A stretch of 10,176 nucleotides of DNA from Flavobacteriales bacterium UBA2798 (GTDB lineage Bacteria; Bacteroidota; Bacteroidia; Flavobacteriales_D; UBA2798): assembly GCA_002351955.1 (NCBI GenBank), contig DEHO01000034.1, forward strand, positions 26,888-37,063. The letters run 5' to 3'. A model generated the notes under the pieces. That model was not told where the DNA came from. It ran no database searches and saw only the letters and a list, made by a program, of their open reading frames with translations. Shown in pieces: positions 1-6,818 of this stretch (its first letter is position 1; each line of letters begins with the position of its first letter). A program made the position numbers and the translations under genes.

Positions 1-1550
1 ATACCACTTCCTCCGCTTGCAGTAAGCGTTACTGACTGACCTGCACAAATGGTGGCAGGATTAGGATTGGTAGAAACCGTTGGTGCTGCTGGTGCAGAAC
101 AAATAACAGTGCGGCAATCGATAGTTGTAACCGGAGTTACACTTGCCATTGTGATTGTAATGGAACCACCTGTTGCGTAATTGAGGTATTCTGTTGGGGT
201 AATTAATGAAGTTGTTGGATTGTAGTTCGCACGCGAAGGTGAGAAGTTGGTCTCTGCGCATCCCCCGCTCGGGGCAATAACACCGGTTGGGTCTGTTTTT
301 ACGGAGTAGATGGAGTAATCCGGAAGCCCAAATGTCATTAACGACATTAAAAATCCGTTATCCTGTGTTTTGATTCCTTCAGGAATTAGAGAAATGCTGC
401 CTAAAGCTCCCGGAGTGGTGTATCTTTTTCCAAAAGTTGTTGCCGGAGTTGCTGCTGTAGTTACCTTATGTATTGTTCCGTAGAATGAAGGGAAAGGGAA
501 CGCAAATACAGTATTCATTCCAAAAGCTGCATATTGCCCATCGAATGTTTCAACCACTTCTGTCATTTCATAGGTTAAACCGTTAGTCCATCTGTGACTC
601 CACTCAATATTTCCGGCAAGGTCAAAACGCATCATAATGGCTCCGCCATTTGCACCACCACAGGCCAGAATTTTATCTCCTGAAGTTGTAGTAACATCAC
701 TGAAATATTCGGACTGTCCCGCTGAACCGAGTTTCCTCGTCCATATTAGGGCTCCTGTTGTTTTATTCACTTTAAAAATGATGGCATCTGATGGATAATC
801 GCCATCACTGTTTAGCGTTCCTGTTCCTTCTGAAAGATCGCCTGCAAAAACGAATCCGTCGGAAACTTCTGTTACTCCTGAAATAAAACTTTCATCCGGA
901 TTTGCCGTTGGAACATATATCACATTGCTCCACATTACAGCACCCGTTGTGGAGTTGACCTTACTAACAAACATTAACGTGGTGTCTCTTCTTACACTTC
1001 CAACGTTATCCCAGAAGTAAGTCACACTTCCGCCAATTACATAATTTCCGTCATTGGCCTGGATGATTTTGTTTGCAGATTCTGATGAGCTCTGACCTCC
1101 TCCGTTGGGAAGGGAAATTCGTGTAGCCCAAATGTTATTTCCTGCCGCATCAACCTTTGTTACAAATGCACCGGGTGAATTATCACCTGCTACAACAATG
1201 TTGCCGCTGTTATCAATAATAACGTCATTAACGATGGTTGCTAAAGATGATCCGGTCATCGTTCTGCACCATACTACATTTCCTGATTGATCTACACGGG
1301 TCAAATTACCCTGCAGAAAAATGCCGGTGCTGTTAATAGCTCCGATGACATAATCACCACCGGGAAGCTGTGCAACACCACCGGGAAGGTCCAACAAATT
1401 AATGTCGTACTTGATCTTAAAGGTTGTTGTAGTTTGTGCATGTGTTCCAATACTAACAAGAAGGAACAGCATCATCCCCAGCAGCGCACTGGCACGAAGT
1501 GGGGCAATGGTCGGGATCGACCAAGATTGGCAAGAGATTCGGTTTTGCAT
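1..1550 (-). CDS. Secreted seven-repeat propeller-like surface protein with Ig-like domain, partial (C-terminus off the left edge)
   Basis: The frame is open from ATG at 1550 to the left edge: 516 codons with no stop. The ATG is the only in-frame one after the upstream stop. Residues 1-38 are a signal peptide: basic/polar start, hydrophobic core around 20-34, likely cleavage THA|Q at 38/39. Residues 55-430 contain seven imperfect repeats. Each has a DGxYVIxG-like strand followed by a VxKVDxxGxxxW-like strand, for example IIQANDGNYVIGG at 162-174 and TKVDAAGNNIW at 131-141. This pattern fits a beta-propeller of the quinoprotein/WD40-like type. From about 483 a Cys- and Pro-rich linker leads into ICAGQSVTLTASGG (501-514), the start of an Ig-like domain common in Bacteroidota surface proteins. 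Such proteins usually end in a type IX secretion sorting domain, but that part lies outside the window. The ligand or enzymatic role is unknown. It has its own candidate promoter and lies downstream of the response regulator on the same strand. Confidence 0.88.
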   Translation of the reverse strand, partial: MQNRISCQSWSIPTIAPLRASALLGMMLFLLVSIGTHAQTTTTFKIKYDINLLDLPGGVAQLPGGDYVIGAINSTGIFLQGNLTRVDQSGNVVWCRTMTGSSLATIVNDVIIDNSGNIVVAGDNSPGAFVTKVDAAGNNIWATRISLPNGGGQSSSESANKIIQANDGNYVIGGSVTYFWDNVGSVRRDTTLMFVSKVNSTTGAVMWSNVIYVPTANPDESFISGVTEVSDGFVFAGDLSEGTGTLNSDGDYPSDAIIFKVNKTTGALIWTRKLGSAGQSEYFSDVTTTSGDKILACGGANGGAIMMRFDLAGNIEWSHRWTNGLTYEMTEVVETFDGQYAAFGMNTVFAFPFPSFYGTIHKVTTAATPATTFGKRYTTPGALGSISLIPEGIKTQDNGFLMSLMTFGLPDYSIYSVKTDPTGVIAPSGGCAETNFSPSRANYNPTTSLITPTEYLNYATGGSITITMASVTPVTTIDCRTVICSAPAAPTVSTNPNPATICAGQSVTLTASGGSG

Positions 1551-1571
1551 AAATAAGTAGTTTTCCGATGC

Positions 1572-1579
1572 CAAAAGTA
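1572..1579 (-). promoter_or_regulatory. Candidate Bacteroidota -7 promoter element for the left-edge surface protein
   Basis: The minus strand reads TACTTTTG here, an exact match to the Bacteroidota primary-sigma -7 consensus TAnnTTTG. It lies about 22 bases before the ATG at 1550, which implies a short leader of roughly 15 nt. No good TTG-type -33 element is visible 19-21 bases upstream, where the sequence is instead close to the GC-rich palindrome. The call rests on one half of the consensus. Confidence 0.45.
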
Positions 1580-1602
1580 TTCCCGGTAATTGGTATGGAT
1601 TA

Positions 1603-1617
1603 GAGGGGCGCCCCCTC
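1603..1617. repeat. GC-rich 6-bp palindrome (hairpin) in AT-rich intergenic DNA
   Basis: The stem arms are gagggg (1603-1608) and cccctc (1612-1617), around the 3-base centre cgc. It is all but one base of a perfect 15-bp palindrome, set in otherwise AT-rich DNA. On the minus strand a run of seven T lies just before it rather than after it, so it is not a standard intrinsic terminator by itself. It lies about 24 bases upstream of the candidate -7 element of the left-edge gene. It could be an operator or part of a transcription-end structure. Confidence 0.4.
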
Positions 1618-1639
1618 AAAAAAACCGGCTAAACCGTTT
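1618..1639 (-). terminator. Possible weak intrinsic terminator after the response regulator gene
   Basis: Read on the minus strand, AAACGG (1639-1634), a five-base loop, then CCGGTTT (1628-1622) can form a six-pair stem with a single bulged G at 1626, running into a seven-T tract (1624-1618). It lies 64 bases past the response regulator stop at 1703. The stem is short, the bulge weakens it, and part of the T tract is used for pairing. The GC-rich palindrome follows immediately. Confidence 0.3.
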
Positions 1640-1702
1640 AATTTTACCGATTAACAATACTAGGCCTTCGATGAATAAAATTTAACAAGCCCTGGTTCGG
1701 GT

Positions 1703-2365
1703 CTAAAATTCCTTAATCGTAGCAAGGAGTTCTCTGTTTTCACTCACCCATAATAACAGGCTGTTGTTCCGAGGGTCAAGTTCCAGTTTCTTGCAGATCC
1801 TGGATCGGTAGTTCTCGACGGTCTTTACAGAAACGAAGAGCAGTTCGGCTATTTCTTTGCTCGCCCGGTTTTGGGATACCAGTTTTAGTGTCTTCAATTC
1901 GGCCTGAGTCAGCGAGTGCAGTAATTCACGAATACGGTCTTTCTTTTTATCGGCTTCTTTGAACTTTGTTAGGAATCCCTGAAGGGCGGGACCAATAAAT
2001 TTCTTGCCCAGCATTACCTCTTTGATGCATTCCACAATCTCAACAACAGAATTGTCCTTTACAACATAACCCATTGCTCCGGTAAGAAATGCTTTGTTGA
2101 ACATTTCTTCTTCCTTATACATGGTAAGAATAATAATGCGGGTAGGTAATCCTTCGCTATAAACAGTCTGACAAATATCGAGACCGTTAATGTGCGGCAT
2201 ATCAATGTCGAGTACGGCAACATCGGGTTTTTCGAGCCGAATAATTTCGAGCGTTTTATCTCCGGCTTCGCATTCGATGATCTCAACCGTCGAAAAAGAC
2301 TGCTGAAGAATGTCTTTCAAACCCTTTCTGAAAATAGGATGGTCATCAGCAATCAGTAGTTTCAT
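1703..2365 (-). CDS. NarL/FixJ-family response regulator (REC + LuxR-type HTH)
   Basis: This is a cytoplasmic DNA-binding response regulator of 220 residues, full length for the family. The receiver domain covers about 1-120. It has the acidic pair D7/D8 after MKLLIA, phosphoacceptor D53 in VLDIDMP, T81 at the end of strand 4 (IIILT) and K103 in VVKD. A LuxR/GerE helix-turn-helix covers about 151-197: LTQAELKTLKLV, then the recognition segment SKEIAELLFVSVKTVENYRS. All signature residues are present. Its ATG overlaps the histidine kinase stop in ATGA (2362-2365), so the two are translationally coupled and almost certainly partners. Phosphorylation of D53 is expected to promote dimerisation and promoter binding. 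The target genes cannot be read from this window, although the surface-protein gene directly downstream is a candidate by position. Confidence 0.95.
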   Translation of the reverse strand: MKLLIADDHPIFRKGLKDILQQSFSTVEIIECEAGDKTLEIIRLEKPDVAVLDIDMPHINGLDICQTVYSEGLPTRIIILTMYKEEEMFNKAFLTGAMGYVVKDNSVVEIVECIKEVMLGKKFIGPALQGFLTKFKEADKKKDRIRELLHSLTQAELKTLKLVSQNRASKEIAELLFVSVKTVENYRSRICKKLELDPRNNSLLLWVSENRELLATIKEF

Positions 2366-4374
2366 TCTTTTCGATTCCTTTCCATGTTAAAGGTAATGAT
2401 TAATCGAAACCCTTTTCTGGAATTGTCTCCGATTTCCATTTCTCCTCCGAGCATTCTTGCTCTTTCCTTTATACTCAGAAAGCCCATTCCCTTTGTTTCA
2501 TCATTGTCTTGTATACCCTTGCCATTATCACGATAGGTAAGTTCAAAGTCATCGTCCTTTACTTCAATGGAAATTTTTAGTGCTGCTGCACCACTGTGTT
2601 TGATGGTATTATTCACACATTCCTGCAGTATCCTGTAGAGATGTGTTTTTTTGTCGAGCGACAATTGTTCAATCTCTTCACAAATATCAAAACTGCATTC
2701 AATAGAGGTGCTTTTCTGAACGATCTCCATCAGTCGTGCTACACTTCGAGTAAGTCCTATTTTTTCAAGATAGGAGGGGTAAAGTGAACGGGAAATTTCA
2801 CGCGTTTGTTCAATTACTTTTCCAATTTCTTTTTCCATTTCATGCGCATTCCGCTCTCCTTCACGTGCCAGTAATGTGAGCTTTGATTTTACGGCGGATA
2901 AACTCTGCCCGATATCATCATGCAAATCACGGGCAATCCGCGCTCGTTCTTTTTCGAGATCGGAAATAAGTTGTTGACTGAATTTTTGTTGCTCCTTACG
3001 GAGGTTGCGTTGATTGCGTAAATAGAATACTATGAAAACAACAACAACAATCAGAACTCCTCCTCCAACAATCAATCGTACTCGGAAAGCGCGCAATTTG
3101 TTTTCCTGTTCAAGAATGGTGGCTTTGTTTCTTTCCTGCTCGAGAAGAATGTCTTTCTTTTCAACTTCATATTGTACCCGCAACTCTTTCATGGCTCGGG
3201 TGTTTCTGGAATTTTGAAGGCTGTCTTCAAGTGTGCGAAATGTTTTATATTCCTTTAGAGCAAGCTCATGGAGCTTCATTTTTTCGTAGATGCGGTGTAA
3301 GGTTAAATGAGCGAATGCATTGTCTTCAAGATTATTGTTTGCACTGGCTACATCTCTTGCTGTTTGCGCCACGACTTTAGCCTGATCATAGCGTTCCATA
3401 TCGGTTAATACCTGGGCCTTTCCAAGATAACCTTTACTCAGTTCAAACTTCATATTGTTTTTTTCCATCACATTAATGGCAGAGTCAAGATACCAGAGTG
3501 ATTCCAGTGAACGTTTTATTTTATTAAGCACTGAACTGAAATTGATATAAGCAACCGCGATTTCTTTTGGGTGATTGATGGTTTTTGCATAATCAATACC
3601 AATGCGAAAATGAGCAAGTGCTTCATCGTTTTTGTTAAGACGAATATATACCAATCCGATATTGTTTTGCAAATGTCCTGCAAGTCTGGGGTTTTTTTCC
3701 TCCCGTGCAAGTTCCAATCCTCTGTTAAAATCTTCCAACGCTTCATCGATCTCACCATTGTTCAGTTTGATGAGGCCAATGTTGTTTAACATGACGGCCG
3801 TATAATAGGAGAGTTGATTTTTTTCAGCAACTCTTAATCCTTCCATATAGTTTTTAAAAGCTTCCTGGGTGTCGTTCCTCTTCTCTGCCGACATTGCAAG
3901 TGCATTGTAACATTCAATGATGTTTACTGGATCATTGTTTTGCTGCGCTTCTTTTAAAATTGACTTAAATCCGATTTCAGCTTCTTCTGATTCGTTTTCG
4001 TAATCCTGTAAAAGATAGGTCAGACGAATTCTCGAGAGACGTTCAATTGATTTTGCGCCGGCATTTAAAGCGAGCAAATTGGCTTTGGTAAAATATTCTT
4101 TCGCTTTTGGGAAATTGTGGCTGTAATAAAAGTGGTTACCGTAAAAAACCAGGATTTCTGCTTCTTTGCTTCGGTCATTTAATTTTCTTGCCAGTTTAAT
4201 TGCTTCTTCACCCGAACGAAAAACAGAGGCCGAATCGTAATACGAGTCCAGTTTTACTTTTTTCCTTAATGTTTCAAACAGGATTTCGTCGGCAGATTGT
4301 GCTCTGACATAAGTTCCGTTCAGTACAAACAGAAACAATAAAGCACTAAAAGGAATTCGGATTGATGCAACCAT
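2362..4374 (-). CDS. TPR-repeat sensor histidine kinase (HisKA_3 / HATPase_c)
   Basis: This 670-residue membrane sensor kinase has a signal peptide at 1-25 (cleavage near VRA|Q). About eight TPR-like helical repeats follow from roughly 45 to 390, with clear examples around 190-225 (NNIGLIKLNNGEIDEALEDF) and 232-265. A coiled coil at 395-430 leads to one transmembrane helix at about 433-452. The cytoplasmic core is HisKA_3, with H485 in ARDLHDDIGQS, followed by HATPase_c: N-box QECVNNTIKHS (584-594), DNGKG (616-620) and GMGFLSIKERA (629-639). All catalytic motifs are intact. This layout places the TPR region in the periplasm, and it is a common Bacteroidota design that pairs with NarL-type regulators. 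The signal or protein partner bound by the TPRs is unknown. The gene starts 26 bp after the proline dehydrogenase stop, with no visible terminator between them, so co-transcription is likely. A near-consensus TATCTTGG (4389-4382) could also give it its own promoter. Confidence 0.95.
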   Translation of the reverse strand: MVASIRIPFSALLFLFVLNGTYVRAQSADEILFETLRKKVKLDSYYDSASVFRSGEEAIKLARKLNDRSKEAEILVFYGNHFYYSHNFPKAKEYFTKANLLALNAGAKSIERLSRIRLTYLLQDYENESEEAEIGFKSILKEAQQNNDPVNIIECYNALAMSAEKRNDTQEAFKNYMEGLRVAEKNQLSYYTAVMLNNIGLIKLNNGEIDEALEDFNRGLELAREEKNPRLAGHLQNNIGLVYIRLNKNDEALAHFRIGIDYAKTINHPKEIAVAYINFSSVLNKIKRSLESLWYLDSAINVMEKNNMKFELSKGYLGKAQVLTDMERYDQAKVVAQTARDVASANNNLEDNAFAHLTLHRIYEKMKLHELALKEYKTFRTLEDSLQNSRNTRAMKELRVQYEVEKKDILLEQERNKATILEQENKLRAFRVRLIVGGGVLIVVVVFIVFYLRNQRNLRKEQQKFSQQLISDLEKERARIARDLHDDIGQSLSAVKSKLTLLAREGERNAHEMEKEIGKVIEQTREISRSLYPSYLEKIGLTRSVARLMEIVQKSTSIECSFDICEEIEQLSLDKKTHLYRILQECVNNTIKHSGAAALKISIEVKDDDFELTYRDNGKGIQDNDETKGMGFLSIKERARMLGGEMEIGDNSRKGFRLIITFNMERNRKE

Positions 4375-4400
4375 AATTGCACCAAGATAGTGAATGCGAA

Positions 4401-5573
4401 TCAGCGCTGCAATTTTTTACGACGCTGTCTTTCTTTGATAATCAGACTTAATTCTCTGCCTGTTTGACCTTTTACACTCGTGTTTTCCTCAGCGCGGCGA
4501 ATAAGATAGGGCAGAACCTCCCGAACAGGTCCGTAAGGAACATATTTTGCAACATTGTATCCTGCATTACTCAGGTTAAAGCTGATGTGGTCGCTCATGC
4601 CAAGTAATTGTGCAAAATAAATACGGGTATCGTTTGCAGGAATTCCTTTTTCCCGCATAAGGCGGGTGAGAAGTAAAGCGCTATTTTCATTATGACTACC
4701 TGCACAGATTGCGGTTACATCAAGATTGTCAACAGCGAGACGCAAAGCCTCATCATAATCCCGGTCGGATGCTGATTTGTCGGGCTGAATAGGGGAGGGG
4801 TAATTTTTTTCTGCAGCACGATTACGTTCTTTTTCCATATATGCACCGCGAACGATTTTCATTCCGATCCTGTATCCGCCTTTTCGCGCTTTCTCAATGG
4901 AATGGCGAAAAAAGTCGAGCCGGTCGTGACGGTACATTTGCAATGTATTGAACACAATGGATTTTTGTCTGTTGTATTTAGCCATCATCGCATCGGCAAT
5001 TCCATCAATGGCCGGTTGAATCCAGCTTTCTTCAGCATCAATAAAAACCGGTGTTTCTGCTGTGTATGCTTCACGGCAAATAGCATCCACACGGTTTACC
5101 ACGCGCAGGTATTCTTGTTTTTCTTCTTCAGAAAGTTCCTTTGATGCACTTAATTTTTCGAGTAATCCAAAGCGTGCAACTCCGGTGACTTTAAAAACAC
5201 AAAAGGGAATATGTTGATTTCCACTGGCAACCTTTGCTGTTCGAATGATTTCCCGGGAAGTCGCATCAAGGTCTTCTTCAGCACGTTTTCCTTCAACCGA
5301 GTAGTCAAGAATGGTTCCAATTCCAAATTTCCCCAATTCGATGACTCTGGATTCACATTCTTCAATGGTTTCACCGCCGCAGAAGTGACGAAAAATGGTT
5401 CGTTTAACGATACCTCTAATGGGAAGTCGCATCGCAAGTGCGAGATTGGTCATCGTTTTTCCCAACCTTACCATCCAAGGCCTCCCTATTAATCGGAAAA
5501 GCATGTATGCTCTGCGAAGATCCTTATCGCTCTTTCCGGAAAAGGCAATCTCTGTATTTTCAAATGAGATCAT
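4401..5573 (-). CDS. Proline dehydrogenase (monofunctional, FAD-dependent)
   Basis: This enzyme oxidises L-proline to 1-pyrroline-5-carboxylate with FAD, passing electrons to the quinone pool. It is the first step of proline catabolism and usually acts at the inner face of the cytoplasmic membrane. At 390 residues it has the size of a stand-alone enzyme rather than bifunctional PutA, and no P5C dehydrogenase domain follows. Visible (beta/alpha)8 barrel motifs are TILDYSVEG (87-95), VFIDAEE (176-182), NTLQMYRHDRL (209-219), MKIVRGAYMEKER (238-250), AGSHNENS (291-298), YFAQLLGMSDHI (319-330) and the C-terminal YVPYGPVREVLPYLIRRAEEN (344-364, Y344 to N364). The last carries the conserved RRxxEN proline-binding signature. 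The C-terminal tail is strongly basic (ERQRRKKLQR). The gene is first in a same-strand group with the TPR kinase and response regulator, and it diverges from aroB. P5C dehydrogenase must be encoded elsewhere. Identification is firm; any regulatory link to the kinase is inference. Confidence 0.96.
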   Translation of the reverse strand: MISFENTEIAFSGKSDKDLRRAYMLFRLIGRPWMVRLGKTMTNLALAMRLPIRGIVKRTIFRHFCGGETIEECESRVIELGKFGIGTILDYSVEGKRAEEDLDATSREIIRTAKVASGNQHIPFCVFKVTGVARFGLLEKLSASKELSEEEKQEYLRVVNRVDAICREAYTAETPVFIDAEESWIQPAIDGIADAMMAKYNRQKSIVFNTLQMYRHDRLDFFRHSIEKARKGGYRIGMKIVRGAYMEKERNRAAEKNYPSPIQPDKSASDRDYDEALRLAVDNLDVTAICAGSHNENSALLLTRLMREKGIPANDTRIYFAQLLGMSDHISFNLSNAGYNVAKYVPYGPVREVLPYLIRRAEENTSVKGQTGRELSLIIKERQRRKKLQR

Positions 5574-5590
5574 GGCGGTGTATTATGCTG

Positions 5591-5598
5591 CAAATATA
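5591..5598 (-). promoter_or_regulatory. Candidate -7 promoter element for proline dehydrogenase
   Basis: The minus strand reads TATATTTG followed by CA, an exact TAnnTTTG match and the form most often seen in Bacteroidota promoters. It ends 18 bases before the ATG at 5573, which gives a leader of about 10 nt. No convincing TTG-type -33 element sits at the usual spacing; the nearest TTG is too close. Confidence 0.5.
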
Positions 5599-5677
5599 TC
5601 TGTAAAAGCAACCGGTAAGCCGTTTTTTTGGGTCAAAATAGAGGCAACTATTGATCTCTACCGGGAGATGATTTGAG

Positions 5678-5685
5678 CAAAGGTA
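5678..5685 (-). promoter_or_regulatory. Second TAnnTTTG element, alternative distal promoter for proline dehydrogenase
   Basis: The minus strand reads TACCTTTG, another exact -7 consensus match, about 105 bases upstream of the proline dehydrogenase ATG. If used, it would give a leader of roughly 95-100 nt. No -33 partner is obvious. An eight-base motif with six fixed positions turns up by chance fairly often in AT-rich DNA, so this is weaker than the proximal site. Confidence 0.25.
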
Positions 5686-5722
5686 TTTTGCTGTTTTTCA
5701 TGTGCGATAGTCTCATTTTGGC

Positions 5723-5730
5723 TATCTTGC
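5723..5730 (+). promoter_or_regulatory. Weak candidate -7 element for aroB-aroA
   Basis: The sequence TATCTTGC, followed by AC, resembles the common TATCTTTGC promoter form with one T missing. It lies just 8 bases before the aroB ATG at 5739, so transcription from it would give an almost leaderless message. No -33 element is recognisable. It is reported because no better plus-strand match exists in the divergent region. Confidence 0.25.
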
Positions 5731-5738
5731 ACATAGCA

Positions 5739-6818
5739 ATGAACAAACAAACAACACACCATCATCCGGTAGAGATTGGTTCTCTGGCCTTTTCAGGACT
5801 CGAAGAATTACTTGTTTCCTCCGGACTAAAAGAGGCCAGGAAGTTCATTCTTGTGGATGAAAATTCGCTGCAATATTGTTTTCCGGTCTTGGTCAGTCAA
5901 ATAGAGGCATTGCGTCAGGCTGAATTAATTGAGATTGAAAGCGGAGAGCATAACAAAAACATCACCATCTGCACACATATTTGGGAAGCGCTTTCCGATA
6001 TGCAAACCGATCGCCAGGCATTGTTTATCAATCTAGGTGGGGGAGTGATCAGCGATATGGGAGGTTTTATTGCATCAACCTACAAACGAGGCATTCGTTT
6101 TATCAATATCCCTACCACATTACTTAGTCAGGTGGATGCTTCTGTTGGAGCAAAAGTCGGGATCGATCTGAATGGATTAAAAAATCAAATTGGATTGTTT
6201 GCCGAACCTCTTGCTGTATTTATCGATCCTGTATTTTTATCTACACTTCCGACGCGTGAATTGCTTTCTGGATTTGCTGAAGTGATTAAACATGCATTGA
6301 TCGCCGATAAATCGTATTGGGAGCTGATCCTTAATTCGCACCCGTTGGGAAATGCGGATTGGGAACCTATCATTCAAAAGTCTGTTGCGATAAAACAATC
6401 AATTGTTGAAGCTGACCCAACAGAAAAGGGATTTCGAAAAGTGTTGAATTTCGGACATACAATTGGTCATGCTGTTGAGAGTTTATCGCTGGAGGGTGGA
6501 CGCACTCCGCTTACCCACGGCGAATCCGTTGCAATAGGCATGATCTGTGAAAGTTATTTGTCTGAACGCAAACGTAAAATGAACAAGGAAGAACTATCGT
6601 CGATCAGCACTTTGATCACTTCATTGTATGAGCATCGTGTGTTTGAGGATATGGATACTCATCGTCTGATTGAATTAATGAAAAATGATAAAAAGAACAA
6701 AGACGACAGTATCAGTTTCACCTTGCTGGATGGTATTGGAAAACCTGTTCATGACCTTTCCTGTACCGCAGATGAAATAAGTGATTCATTTCGCTATTAT
6801 CATAGTTTATACCGTTAA
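5739..6818 (+). CDS. aroB: 3-dehydroquinate synthase
   Basis: This enzyme converts DAHP to 3-dehydroquinate, the second step of the shikimate pathway, in the cytoplasm using NAD+ and a divalent metal. From ATG at 5739 it is 359 residues, the normal AroB length. An in-frame TTG at 5673 would add 22 residues that resemble no AroB start, so the ATG is preferred. Motifs, numbered from the ATG: the NAD-binding LGGGVISDMGGFIASTYKRG (99-118), then INIPTTLLSQVDASVGAKVG (122-141), and GFAEVIKHALI (178-188) with metal ligand E181. Next come NFGHTIGHAVES (237-248) with H240 and H244, and LTHGESVAIGM (258-268) with H260. The MKNDKKNK stretch (314-321) matches the family's C-terminal basic motif. All metal and active-site residues seen are intact. 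Its TAA overlaps the aroA ATG by one base, so the two are coupled. It diverges from proline dehydrogenase. Confidence 0.96.
   Translation: MNKQTTHHHPVEIGSLAFSGLEELLVSSGLKEARKFILVDENSLQYCFPVLVSQIEALRQAELIEIESGEHNKNITICTHIWEALSDMQTDRQALFINLGGGVISDMGGFIASTYKRGIRFINIPTTLLSQVDASVGAKVGIDLNGLKNQIGLFAEPLAVFIDPVFLSTLPTRELLSGFAEVIKHALIADKSYWELILNSHPLGNADWEPIIQKSVAIKQSIVEADPTEKGFRKVLNFGHTIGHAVESLSLEGGRTPLTHGESVAIGMICESYLSERKRKMNKEELSSISTLITSLYEHRVFEDMDTHRLIELMKNDKKNKDDSISFTLLDGIGKPVHDLSCTADEISDSFRYYHSLYR

Larger units (their letters stand above)
5654..5776. repeat. 11-bp inverted repeat pair flanking the aroB start
   Basis: The sequence atctctaccgg (5654-5664) is the exact reverse complement of ccggtagagat (5766-5776). 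The copies are 101 bp apart and lie either side of the aroB start codon; the right copy is inside aroB codons 10-13. The left copy also contains its own small hairpin, atctc (5654-5658) with gagat (5665-5669). Neither copy extends beyond 11 bases. A pair this long at this distance could arise by chance somewhere in a 10-kb window. Confidence 0.3.

Noticed and set aside
61..261. Minus-strand open frame of 66 codons
   Set aside because: It lies in another frame of the left-edge surface-protein gene, whose own frame is open with clear repeat and Ig-like motifs.
1105..1556. Two plus-strand open frames of 61 and 89 codons
   Set aside because: They are antisense to the signal peptide and first repeats of the left-edge gene, with no recognisable domain or start context.
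1603..1617. GC-rich palindrome as an intrinsic terminator or CRISPR-like repeat
   Set aside because: No T-tract follows it in either direction of transcription (A residues follow on plus; the T run precedes it on minus), and it occurs once with no spaced copies.
5150..5492. Open frames of 93-95 codons on both strands inside proline dehydrogenase
   Set aside because: They are shadows of a well-conserved coding frame; their translations show no domain and are of low complexity.
5673..5738. Upstream in-frame TTG start adding 22 residues to AroB
   Set aside because: The extra residues are hydrophobic and unlike the start of a cytoplasmic AroB. The ATG at 5739 gives the usual family length and begins just before the conserved N-terminal region.
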